Of a stretch of 5,871 bases of DNA, positions 1 through 5,871 are shown piece by piece. The stretch lies in NCBI GenBank assembly GCA_900556665.1, contig USPX01000132.1, positions 1 to 5,871 of the forward strand, written 5' to 3'. The notes under the pieces are model-generated. The model made no database searches and was not told where the DNA came from. It saw nothing but the letters and a program-made list of their open reading frames with translations. This DNA comes from an uncultured Eubacteriales bacterium (GTDB lineage Bacteria > Bacillota_A > Clostridia > Lachnospirales > Cellulosilyticaceae). Each line of letters opens with the position of its first letter. Position 1 is the stretch's first letter. Position numbers and translations under genes: made by a program.

Positions 1-933
1 TGGCCGTTAGAAAGAATTTTAGAATTAAAAAAAGAAATAGAAAGTCATGGGTTAAAGCTTTCAGTAATAGAAAGTGTACCAGTACATGAAGATATAAAAC
101 TTGGTTTACCAACAAGAGATAGATATATAGATAACTATATACAAACAATTAGAAATTTAGCAGAAGCTGGTGTAGATACAATATGCTATAACTTTATGCC
201 AGTATTTGATTGGACAAGATCTGATTTAAATTATAAGTTAGAAGATGGTTCAACATGCTTAATTTATGATGAAGAACAAGTTAAGAAGATGGATCCAGCT
301 TTAGGAGAATTAGAGTTACCAGGTTGGGATACTTCTTATGGAGAAGGTGGACTTAAAGGTTTACTAGAACAATATAAAGATATAGATGAAGAAATACTAT
401 GGAGCAATTTAAATTACTTTATACAAAGAATAATGAAAGTTGCTGACGAAGTAAGAATGAAAATGGCAATACATCCGGATGATCCACCATGGGGAATATT
501 TGGATTACCAAGAATAATAACTAATTTTGATAATTTAAAGAGATTTATAGATTTATATGATAGTCCATATCACGGAATAACTTTATGTACAGGCTCTTTA
601 GGATGTACAAAGGTAAATGACATGGTTCAAATGATTAATTATTTCGGTAAAGAAAGAAATAGAATACATTTTGCTCATCTTAGAAATGTTAAGATAACTG
701 GAGATAGTAGCTTTAATGAAGTTGCTCATTTATCAGAAGCAGGATCATTAGATTTCTATGAAATAGTAAAAGCATATTGTGATTATGATTTTGCAGGTCC
801 ATACAGACCGGACCACGGAAGAATGATATGGGGAGAGACAGGTAGACCTGGATATGGTTTATATGATAGAGCTTTAGGTGCAGTGTATATAAATGGATTA
901 ATTGAGGCAATTAAAAAGAATAAGAAAAATTAA
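1..933 (+). CDS. uxuA: Mannonate dehydratase UxuA, 5'-truncated by the window edge
   Basis: The reading frame is open from base 1, giving 310 residues. The first in-frame ATG (196) is internal, because family-like sequence runs well upstream of it ([11 protein letters not shown]). About 40 N-terminal residues are probably missing, judged against a usual length near 350 in Gram-positive members. The enzyme (EC 4.2.1.8) dehydrates D-mannonate to 2-keto-3-deoxy-D-gluconate in the cytoplasm, as the last uronate-specific step before the KDG kinase/aldolase route. Visible family motifs are [30 protein letters not shown] and RPDHGR. They supply the likely Mn2+ ligands His158, Cys196, His226 and Asp271 (numbered from base 1), with spacing close to that I recall for the Streptococcus suis enzyme. 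The visible frame is unbroken. It is followed after 28 nt by uxaC, which implies co-transcription. Confidence 0.95.
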   Translation, partial: WPLERILELKKEIESHGLKLSVIESVPVHEDIKLGLPTRDRYIDNYIQTIRNLAEAGVDTICYNFMPVFDWTRSDLNYKLEDGSTCLIYDEEQVKKMDPALGELELPGWDTSYGEGGLKGLLEQYKDIDEEILWSNLNYFIQRIMKVADEVRMKMAIHPDDPPWGIFGLPRIITNFDNLKRFIDLYDSPYHGITLCTGSLGCTKVNDMVQMINYFGKERNRIHFAHLRNVKITGDSSFNEVAHLSEAGSLDFYEIVKAYCDYDFAGPYRPDHGRMIWGETGRPGYGLYDRALGAVYINGLIEAIKKNKKN

Positions 934-947
934 TAAAATTAATTTAT

Positions 948-953
948 AAGGGG
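948..953 (+). promoter_or_regulatory. Ribosome binding site of uxaC
   Basis: AAGGGG lies 8 nt before the ATG at 962, in the short uxuA-uxaC gap. An ATG at 957 is closer to the site but meets TGA after two codons, so 962 is the real start. Confidence 0.7.
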
Positions 954-961
954 ATAATGAA

Positions 962-2362
962 ATGAAGAAATTTATGGATAAAGACTTTTTACTAGAAAAT
1001 GAAGTAGCAAAGGTTTTATACCATAATTATGCTTCAAAGGTGCCAGTGTTTGATTATCACTGTCACCTAGTTCCTATGGAAATAGCCACAGATCATAAAT
1101 TTAAAAATTTAACTGAAATGTGGCTATACCATGACCACTATAAGTGGAGGGCCATGAGAAGCTTTGGTATAGATGAAGAATACATAACAGGAAATGCAAG
1201 TGATTATGATAAATTTTATCAGTTTGCAAAAATGATGCCATATTTAATTGGAAATCCTATTTATCATTGGTCTCATTTAGAGCTTATAAGATTCTTTGGA
1301 GTAGAAGAAACATTAAGTGAAAAAACAGCTAGTACTATATGGGAAAAATGTAATAAAGTCATAGAAAATAATAATTTAACTGCAAAGAAATTAATTGAAA
1401 TGGCTAATGTAGTTTATATTGGAACTACTGATGATCCTATAGATGACCTAAGATATCATAAGCAATTAAAAGAAGATATCAACTTTAAATGTTCTGTTAA
1501 TCCAAGTTTTAGACCTGAAAAGGCAATGAAGATACAAAATGAAGGATTTAAAGAGTATATAGGTAAGTTAGCTGAAGTAAGTAATGTTGAAATTAAATCT
1601 TTTGATGATTTAAAGAAAGCCTTAGAAATAAGATTAGATTACTTCTATGAAAATGGATGTATGATTACAGACCATAGTTTAGAGAGGGTTGTTTTTTATA
1701 AATTTTCATGTGAAGAAATTAACGAAATATTCATTAAAGCATTAAATGGGGAAAAGATAAATAATGAAGAAGCATCAAAATATTCAGTAGCTTTATTAAT
1801 ATCACTTGGAAAAATGTATGATGAAAGAAATATGGTAATGCAATTACATATAGGTGCATTAAGAAATAATAACACAAGAATGTTTAATAGAATTGGTGCA
1901 GATGCTGGTTTTGATAGTATTGATGATGGAGAAATAGCATATTCACTTTCAAGAATACTAGATGAATTAGATAAGGAAGATAAACTTCCAAAAACTATTT
2001 TATATTGTCTAAATCCAAAGGATAATGAAGTGCTTGGTACTATGATTGGTAATTTCCAAGGAGGAAATATAGCAGGAAAGATACAATTTGGATCAGGCTG
2101 GTGGTTTAATGATCAAAAAGATGGTATGGAAAGACAAATGATGGCCTTATCACAACTTGGACTTATAAGTCAATTTGTTGGTATGGTAACTGATTCAAGA
2201 AGCTTTTTATCTTATACAAGACACGAGTATTTTAGAAGAATATTATGTAATTACTTAGGTAGTCTAGTTGACTCAGGTCAATATCCTTATGAAGAAGAAA
2301 TACTAGGTGAAATTGTTCAGAATATTTGTTATAAAAATTCAGCTAAATATTTCAAAAGATAA
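962..2362 (+). CDS. uxaC: Glucuronate (uronate) isomerase UxaC
   Basis: This 466-residue protein has the normal family length. UxaC (EC 5.3.1.12) interconverts D-glucuronate and D-fructuronate, and usually also D-galacturonate and D-tagaturonate, in the cytoplasm. It belongs to the amidohydrolase superfamily with a TIM-barrel fold. The sequence shows the N-terminal metal motif FDYHCHL (His33, His35), DHSLE (Asp237-His238), MQLHIGALRNNNTRMF (His296), IQFGSGWWFND (374-384) and the C-terminal DSRSFLSYTRHEYFRR block (Asp411). The DHSLE segment carries Ser where I recall Gly in most relatives, a minor variant. The start at 962 is supported by AAGGGG 8 nt upstream and by a family-like N-terminus. 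It lies between uxuA and a GPH symporter, which fits glucuronate rather than galacturonate use, because mannonate dehydratase is the partner. The frame is intact from start to stop. Confidence 0.96.
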   Translation: MKKFMDKDFLLENEVAKVLYHNYASKVPVFDYHCHLVPMEIATDHKFKNLTEMWLYHDHYKWRAMRSFGIDEEYITGNASDYDKFYQFAKMMPYLIGNPIYHWSHLELIRFFGVEETLSEKTASTIWEKCNKVIENNNLTAKKLIEMANVVYIGTTDDPIDDLRYHKQLKEDINFKCSVNPSFRPEKAMKIQNEGFKEYIGKLAEVSNVEIKSFDDLKKALEIRLDYFYENGCMITDHSLERVVFYKFSCEEINEIFIKALNGEKINNEEASKYSVALLISLGKMYDERNMVMQLHIGALRNNNTRMFNRIGADAGFDSIDDGEIAYSLSRILDELDKEDKLPKTILYCLNPKDNEVLGTMIGNFQGGNIAGKIQFGSGWWFNDQKDGMERQMMALSQLGLISQFVGMVTDSRSFLSYTRHEYFRRILCNYLGSLVDSGQYPYEEEILGEIVQNICYKNSAKYFKR

Positions 2363-2371
2363 TAATTAATA

Positions 2372-2415
2372 ATATAGGATGGAAATATTATTTAATTAAA
2401 ATTTCCATTCTATAT
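2372..2415 (+). other. Long imperfect hairpin in the uxaC-transporter spacer
   Basis: The arm at 2372-2386 (ATATAGGATGGAAAT) pairs with 2401-2415 (ATTTCCATTCTATAT) over 15 bp with a single G-U wobble in RNA and a 14-nt AT-rich loop. It begins 10 nt after the uxaC stop. No T-run follows (the next bases are GGGTATTATAAG), so it is not a classical intrinsic terminator. It may mark an RNA processing point, protect the 3' end of an upstream uxuA-uxaC message, or cause partial attenuation. The structure is seen directly; the role is inference. Confidence 0.6.
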
Positions 2416-2466
2416 GGGTATTATAAGAATTTAAATATAAATTTATTCAATGATGAAAAATATTTT

Positions 2467-2473
2467 GGGAGGA
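2467..2473 (+). promoter_or_regulatory. Ribosome binding site that sets the original transporter start
   Basis: GGGAGGA sits 9 nt before the ATG at 2483, the best ribosome binding site in this stretch. It shows that translation begins in the short frame 2483-2611 and not at the ATG at 2547, which has no comparable site. This is key evidence that the transporter gene is frameshifted rather than simply shorter. Confidence 0.8.
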
Positions 2474-2482
2474 TAAACAATT

Positions 2483-2611
2483 ATGGTTCTTGATTTAATA
2501 AGCAAAAAAGAAGAACAAGTGAAATCGTTTAACATGGGCGATAAGATTGGATATGCATTTGGAGATTTTGGATTATTTAATGGTATTCTACACAGATGTA
2601 TTAGGGATTAG
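2483..2611 (+). CDS. Prematurely ended N-terminal piece of the GPH symporter (42 aa)
   Basis: This is what ribosomes loaded at GGGAGGA would make: about 30 residues of genuine symporter N-terminus (to GDFG), then out-of-frame residues (LFNGILHRCIRD) and TAG. It is too short to hold more than the beginning of one membrane helix, so it should have no transport function alone. It is listed separately because it shows the native start and the break point. Confidence 0.6.
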   Translation: MVLDLISKKEEQVKSFNMGDKIGYAFGDFGLFNGILHRCIRD

Positions 2612-3845
2612 TGCAGCAGCAGTTGGTACACTATTTATAGTAGCTAGATTTTGGGATGCCATTAATGATCCTATAATGGGAGTACTTTTAGATAAGGCAG
2701 AAGCTACTAGACATGGTAAGTTTAGACCTTATGTTGTTAGATTTGGAGTGCCAATGGTTATTGTTGGAATACTGGCTTTTACAGCAATACCAGGATTACC
2801 AGATAATATGAAATTACCATACGCATATGTAACATATATTTTATATGGTATGTTATATACTGCTGTTAATATACCTTATGGATCATTAGCTTCAGTAATG
2901 ACTAATGATTCTGATGAAAGAACTGCATTATCAACTTTTAGAAATCTTGGATCTATGTTAGCTAATGTTTTAGTAATGATATTAGTTCCTAAGATAATCT
3001 TTAATGCACAAGGTGAAGTTACAGCAGAAGGATTTATAACTTGTGCCGTAATATTAGCAATTATTTCAACTATTTCATTTTTCTTTAATTTTAGATTAAC
3101 TAGAGAAAGAATAGTACATAAAGTAAATAATAACAAGAAAAGTATTGGACAAACAATTGCATTATTATTCAAGAATAGAGCTTTCATAGGGGTTGCAATA
3201 GCTTCATTTTTAATGTTAGGTGGTTCATTAGCATTAAGTAGTTTAAATGTATATATATTTAAGGATTATTTTAAAGAGCCTGGTCTTACAGCTTTTGGTG
3301 GAATGATTGGTATGTTAGCATCTATAATTGTTATACCATTTGCTGGAGCAATAGTTAGAAAATTAGGAAAGAAAGAGTCAGCGGTATTAGGATCAGCTTT
3401 TGCAGCTTGTATGTATACAGTAATGTTATTTATACCTAATTTATCAGTAATGGTATTCCTTGTATTATCATTCTTAGCAGGACTAGGATCAGGGTTAGTA
3501 AATACAATAATTTGGGCATTAGTTTCAGATGTTATTGATTATCAAGAGTACACTACAGGTGAAAGAAATGAAGGTACAGTTTATTCTTCATATTCATTAG
3601 CTAGAAAATTAGGTCAAGTTATATCTGGTGGTATGGGCGGATTTGCCTTATCTTTATTAGGATATCAATCAGGAGCTACAGTACAAGCAGAAAGCATTGG
3701 TGTTGGTATCAAAAATATAGGAATAGGAATGGCTGCCGGAGGATTTGTATTAACTACATTAATTTTAGTATTTGTATATAATCTTTCTAAGAAAAAAGTA
3801 AATGAAATGAATAAAGTATTAGAAGAAAGAAGAGAAGCTCAATAA
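2547..3845 (+). CDS. Main open frame of the GPH symporter, TM1 remnant to C-terminus
   Basis: This 432-residue frame holds nearly the whole transporter. Residues from about Tyr10 onward (YLMVFYTDVLGI) are homologous to the family; the first nine (MDMHLEILD) come from reading the true N-terminus in the wrong frame. Conserved features include FWDAINDP (Asp37 and Asp41, matching the cation-site aspartates of MelB helix II), the RHGKFRPY loop near residue 56, and many hydrophobic segments up to a charged tail (KKKVNEMNKVLEERREAQ). ATGs at 2547, 2553 and 2580 could restart translation, but none has a good ribosome binding site. A restarted protein would still lack most of helix I. An automatic annotator might report this as an intact gene; the upstream evidence argues against that. 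Confidence 0.65.
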   Translation: MDMHLEILDYLMVFYTDVLGISAAAVGTLFIVARFWDAINDPIMGVLLDKAEATRHGKFRPYVVRFGVPMVIVGILAFTAIPGLPDNMKLPYAYVTYILYGMLYTAVNIPYGSLASVMTNDSDERTALSTFRNLGSMLANVLVMILVPKIIFNAQGEVTAEGFITCAVILAIISTISFFFNFRLTRERIVHKVNNNKKSIGQTIALLFKNRAFIGVAIASFLMLGGSLALSSLNVYIFKDYFKEPGLTAFGGMIGMLASIIVIPFAGAIVRKLGKKESAVLGSAFAACMYTVMLFIPNLSVMVFLVLSFLAGLGSGLVNTIIWALVSDVIDYQEYTTGERNEGTVYSSYSLARKLGQVISGGMGGFALSLLGYQSGATVQAESIGVGIKNIGIGMAAGGFVLTTLILVFVYNLSKKKVNEMNKVLEERREAQ

Positions 3846-3893
3846 AATAAAAATATTTAATAAGTATGTGGGTACTTAGAAATTTTGAGGATA

Positions 3894-3900
3894 AAAGGAG
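3894..3900 (+). promoter_or_regulatory. Ribosome binding site that sets the GH3 start at 3909
   Basis: AAAGGAG lies 8 nt before ATG 3909. A longer frame begins with TTG at 3885, but it would translate through this site and adds only eight residues without family similarity. The start at 3909 is therefore preferred. Confidence 0.8.
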
Positions 3901-3908
3901 AAAGGCAA

Positions 3909-4874
3909 ATGGTAAATTTAAAAGTAAAACCATATAATCTAGATGAAGAATCTATAAAATGGGTAGAAGATACAATAAAAAATATGTCTATAGAAGAAAA
4001 AATAGGACAACTATTTGTAAACATGGGAGCAAGCCGTGATGAAGAATATTTAAAAAGTGTTTTAAATAATTATCATATTGGAGCTGTTCGTTATAATCCA
4101 GGTAAGGCTGAAGAAGTATATGAACAAAATAGAATACTACAAGAAAATTCTAAAATTCCACTATTAATAGCAGCTAATACAGAGGCTGGTGGAAATGGTG
4201 CTTGTACAGATGGAACATATGTTGGTAATGAGGTTAAAATTGCTGCTACTCAAGATCCACACTATGCTTATGAATTAGGAAGAATATCAGGAATTGAAGC
4301 ATCTGCTATAGGATGTAACTGGAGTTTTGCTCCAATTGTTGATATAAACAGAAACTGGAGAAATCCAATAATATCTACTAGAACTTGGTCTGCAGATGCC
4401 GATCAAACTTTAGAGTTATCTTTAGAATATATGAGAGGCATAATGGAATCTGGAATTTTACCAGCTGCTAAGCATTTCCCAGGTGATGGTATAGATGAAA
4501 GAGATCAACATTTATCATTTGCTCCAAATACTTTATCAGTTGAAGAGTGGAATGCTACTTTCGGAAAAGTATACTCTGGATTAATTGAAGCAGGTCTTCC
4601 ATCAATAATGGCTGGACATATTGCTTTACCTGAATATGTAAAGTATTTTAATCCAGATGCTACAATTAAAGAAATGAATATGCCTGCAACTTTAAGTAAA
4701 TATATATTAACAGATTTATTAAAAGGTCAAATGGGATTCAATGGATTGGTTGTAACTGATGCATCTCACATGGTTGCTATGACTTCAGCTATGAAGCGTA
4801 AAGATATGTTACCAACTGCAATTGCAGCAGGTAGTGATTCTTTAATGATCCAGATGAAGATTTTCAATGGATGA
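3909..4874 (+). CDS. GH3 catalytic-domain piece (321 aa)
   Basis: Read as it stands, this frame gives almost the entire TIM barrel, including Lys188-His189, the Asp199/His201 dyad and nucleophile Asp284. It ends in a few out-of-frame residues (MIQMKIFNG) just after the last-strand motif AGSDSL. Many NagZ enzymes are single-domain proteins of about 330-350 residues, so a near-complete barrel could in principle fold, but the final barrel helix is missing here. Its TGA overlaps the ATG of the next frame. Confidence 0.65.
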   Translation: MVNLKVKPYNLDEESIKWVEDTIKNMSIEEKIGQLFVNMGASRDEEYLKSVLNNYHIGAVRYNPGKAEEVYEQNRILQENSKIPLLIAANTEAGGNGACTDGTYVGNEVKIAATQDPHYAYELGRISGIEASAIGCNWSFAPIVDINRNWRNPIISTRTWSADADQTLELSLEYMRGIMESGILPAAKHFPGDGIDERDQHLSFAPNTLSVEEWNATFGKVYSGLIEAGLPSIMAGHIALPEYVKYFNPDATIKEMNMPATLSKYILTDLLKGQMGFNGLVVTDASHMVAMTSAMKRKDMLPTAIAAGSDSLMIQMKIFNG

Positions 4875-5668
4875 TGGAAGGATATAAGAATGGAGTTATA
4901 ACTGAAGAAAGACTTCATGATGCATTAACTAGAATATTAGGCTTAAAGGCATCTTTAGGGCTTCATAAGAAAGCTAAGACTGAAATATTACAACCAAAAG
5001 AAGAAGCTATGGCTAAGATTGGTTTAGAAGAAAACAAAAAGGCTGCTTTAGAAATAGCAGATAAGGCAATAACTTTAGTTAAGAATAATGAAGAAATATT
5101 CCCAATTTCACCAGATAAGACTAAAAGAGTATTACTTGTAAAGGTTAAAGGTTTCGATGGGGGATTTGGTAAATTCTTAGCTCTTATGCAAGGAGCACAA
5201 AAGGGGCCTGTAGATATAATGAAAGAATTATTAGAACAGGAAGGATTCCAAGTAGAAATATATGAATCACCAGTAGATAAGATCATGAAGTTACCAAAAG
5301 AAGAGATGGGTGCTGCTATTGGAAATATTTATGCTGGCAAGCGTCCAATAGCTGAATTAACTTCAAAATATGATTTAATTATAAATTTAGCTGATGTAGG
5401 GGCAAGTGTTGATCAACGTCTTCAATGGCCACCAAGTAAAGGTACACCAGATATTCCATTCTATGTTAATGAAATACCTACTATCTTTATATCTCTACAA
5501 TGCCCATTCCATTTAGCTGATGTTCCACAAGTTAAAACTTATATAAATGCTTATGATTCTAAAGAATTTAATATTAAAGCTTTAGTTGATAAAATGATGG
5601 GACGTTCAGAATTTAAAGGAGTAAGTTCAGTAGATGCTTTCTGCGGACTTAAAGATACTAGATATTAA
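4871..5668 (+). CDS. GH3 C-terminal domain piece (265 aa)
   Basis: Homologous frame 2 can be read from AAT at 4844, but its first ATGs are at 4871 and 4874. The ATG at 4871 overlaps the upstream TGA as ATGA, an arrangement that can allow coupled restarting, though no good ribosome binding site precedes it. The piece holds the end of the catalytic domain (the MMEGYKNG to ILGLKASLGLHK linker helices), then the alpha/beta sandwich (roughly residue 55 onward, including ITLVKNNEEIFP and RVLLVKVKGFDG) and the terminal FCGLKDTRY. It has no catalytic residues of its own. It is better explained as the tail of a broken gene than as an independent protein. Confidence 0.6.
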   Translation: MMEGYKNGVITEERLHDALTRILGLKASLGLHKKAKTEILQPKEEAMAKIGLEENKKAALEIADKAITLVKNNEEIFPISPDKTKRVLLVKVKGFDGGFGKFLALMQGAQKGPVDIMKELLEQEGFQVEIYESPVDKIMKLPKEEMGAAIGNIYAGKRPIAELTSKYDLIINLADVGASVDQRLQWPPSKGTPDIPFYVNEIPTIFISLQCPFHLADVPQVKTYINAYDSKEFNIKALVDKMMGRSEFKGVSSVDAFCGLKDTRY

Positions 5669-5729
5669 TAAAATAATGTTAATATAAAAACACCAAAAAC
5701 TTAATATATTATAACTAAAAATCAACAAT
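5669..5729 (+). other. AT-rich 3' untranslated leader into the terminator
   Basis: These 61 bases between the GH3 stop and the terminator stem hold no open frame of note, repeat or other structure I can support. Confidence 0.5.
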
Positions 5730-5770
5730 AAAAAGGCATTTTCTTTTTGGATTAAGAAAATGCCTTTTTT
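5730..5770 (+). terminator. Strong intrinsic terminator ending the operon, probably bidirectional
   Basis: The arm at 5730-5745 (AAAAAGGCATTTTCTT) pairs perfectly with 5754-5769 (AAGAAAATGCCTTTTT) around an 8-nt loop (TTTGGATT). It is followed by T, G and TTTT. The A-run on the left arm becomes a U-run when read from the other strand, so the hairpin could also stop transcription arriving from the right. It lies about 60 nt after the GH3 stop and marks the operon end. Confidence 0.92.
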
Positions 5771-5871
5771 GTTTTAAATTTAATTAATTAAAATAGACAT
5801 AAAGAAAATATTGTGTGATTTTGTAATTATGTTCCAAAAAAATATATTAAGGAATTAAATTTAGAGAAAGT
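5771..5871. other. Non-coding tail after the operon
   Basis: About 100 AT-rich bases with no supported gene. On the minus strand one frame is open from the window edge to a stop at 5827-5829 (14 codons), which could be the end of a convergent gene but is too short to judge. No convincing promoter is visible. Confidence 0.4.

Larger units (their letters stand above)
2483..3845 (+). pseudogene. GPH-family (MelB/UidB-like) sugar:cation symporter, frameshifted in TM1
   Basis: This is an inner-membrane symporter of the glycoside-pentoside-hexuronide:cation family (TC 2.A.2), expected to import a glucuronide or related saccharide for the neighbouring genes. Translation from ATG 2483 gives a family-like start (NMGDKIGYAFGDFG), then runs into TAG at 2609-2611. 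The rest of the protein continues in the +1 frame from about 2574 (YLMVFYTDVLGISAAAVGTL). In MelB about ten residues separate the matching GAFG and YLM motifs; here a single T does. This implies a net loss of about 29 nt from helix I, including the position of the MelB sugar-binding Asp19. Restoring 29 nt would give 463 codons before the stop, normal for the family. The remaining eleven or so helices look sound, with the conserved VARFWDAINDP motif. The family is certain; the exact substrate is inferred from the operon. An assembly error is the alternative to real decay. Confidence 0.85.
3909..5668 (+). pseudogene. Two-domain GH3 glycosidase (NagZ-like signature), frameshifted
   Basis: This gene encodes a family 3 glycoside hydrolase: an N-terminal TIM barrel and a C-terminal alpha/beta sandwich, presumably cytoplasmic since no signal peptide is seen. 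The N-terminal part carries KHFPGDG (Lys188-His189), then Asp199-Gln-His201, matching the NagZ-type Asp-x-His general acid/base dyad, and VVTDASHM with the likely nucleophile Asp284. The frame breaks near 4839-4846, just after AGSDSL. The protein continues in the -1 frame as NDPDEDFQWMMEGY. Relatives have about five residues between the AG-D and NDPDED motifs, whereas here only TCTTT remains, implying a net 10-nt loss. Adding it back gives 589 codons before the stop. The C-terminal end (FCGLKDTRY) is family-like. The likely activity is a beta-N-acetylhexosaminidase or related exo-glycosidase acting on a uronate-containing oligosaccharide. The family is sure; the substrate is inference. Confidence 0.82.

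Noticed and set aside
713..910. Minus-strand open frame opposite uxuA
   Set aside because: It lies wholly within the uxuA coding region, has low-complexity content (His/Leu-rich), and has no ribosome binding site. It is a shadow of the real gene.
2396..2424. Possible promoter (TTAAAA, 17 nt, TATTAT) before the transporter
   Set aside because: The match is weak, the -35 overlaps the hairpin, and such matches arise by chance in sequence this AT-rich.
2876..3187. Minus-strand open frame opposite the transporter
   Set aside because: It overlaps conserved symporter sequence and has no family likeness of its own.
3861..3878. Small inverted repeat TAAGTA-TGTGGG-TACTTA before the GH3 gene
   Set aside because: It has only six AT-rich pairs and no T-run. 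It is too weak to call an operator or terminator.
3885..3908. Upstream TTG start for the GH3 gene
   Set aside because: It would place the ribosome binding site inside the coding region and adds eight residues with no family similarity.
4839..4850. Programmed -1 ribosomal frameshift joining the two GH3 pieces
   Set aside because: TCTTTAATG is not a canonical slippery heptamer, and I see no strong stem just after it. A -1 shift would also still leave the protein about three residues short of its relatives, so a deletion explains it better.
4963..5286. Minus-strand open frame opposite the GH3 C-terminal domain
   Set aside because: It is antisense to clearly conserved GH3 sequence, and its Ser/Phe-rich composition is expected of a shadow frame.
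1..5871. CRISPR arrays, tRNA/rRNA genes, insertion sequences
   Set aside because: I saw no regularly spaced repeats, no RNA-gene-like segments, and no transposase-like frames or terminal repeats flanking either lesion.

Overview
The window is AT-rich and uses A/T-ending codons (AGA for arginine, TTA for leucine). It has strong purine-rich ribosome binding sites (GGGAGGA, AAAGGAG) and short intergenic gaps. This is the look of a low-GC Gram-positive anaerobe of the Clostridium type. Nothing here fixes the species, and this assignment is inference from composition and protein flavour.

All recognisable genes lie on the + strand and form one uronate-use operon. From the left edge: the 3' part of uxuA (mannonate dehydratase, 1-933, cut by the window edge); uxaC (glucuronate isomerase, 962-2362, intact); a 120-nt spacer with a long imperfect hairpin (2372-2415); a GPH-family (MelB/UidB-like) sugar:cation symporter gene (2483-3845); a two-domain glycoside hydrolase family 3 gene (3909-5668); and a strong, nearly symmetric intrinsic terminator (5730-5770). 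The last ~100 bases hold no gene I can support.

The biological logic is uptake of a glucuronate-containing saccharide (symporter), intracellular cleavage (GH3), isomerisation of D-glucuronate to D-fructuronate (UxaC), then dehydration of D-mannonate to 2-keto-3-deoxygluconate (UxuA). The linking enzyme, fructuronate reductase (UxuB), is not in the window and probably lies upstream of uxuA or elsewhere.

The most notable observation is that the two 'front-end' genes, transporter and GH3, each carry a reading-frame break, while uxuA (visible part) and uxaC are clean. The transporter lacks about 29 nt within its first membrane helix. The GH3 gene lacks about 10 nt at the end of its catalytic barrel. 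Adding these back gives 463 and 589 codons, both plausible for the families. Either the operon has lost entry and cleavage of its substrate, or the assembly is wrong at two places. The GH3 also carries a NagZ-like His/Asp catalytic signature with one substitution, which is unexpected next to glucuronate genes. I found no wholly new system; the value here is the double lesion and the unusual hydrolase/pathway pairing.
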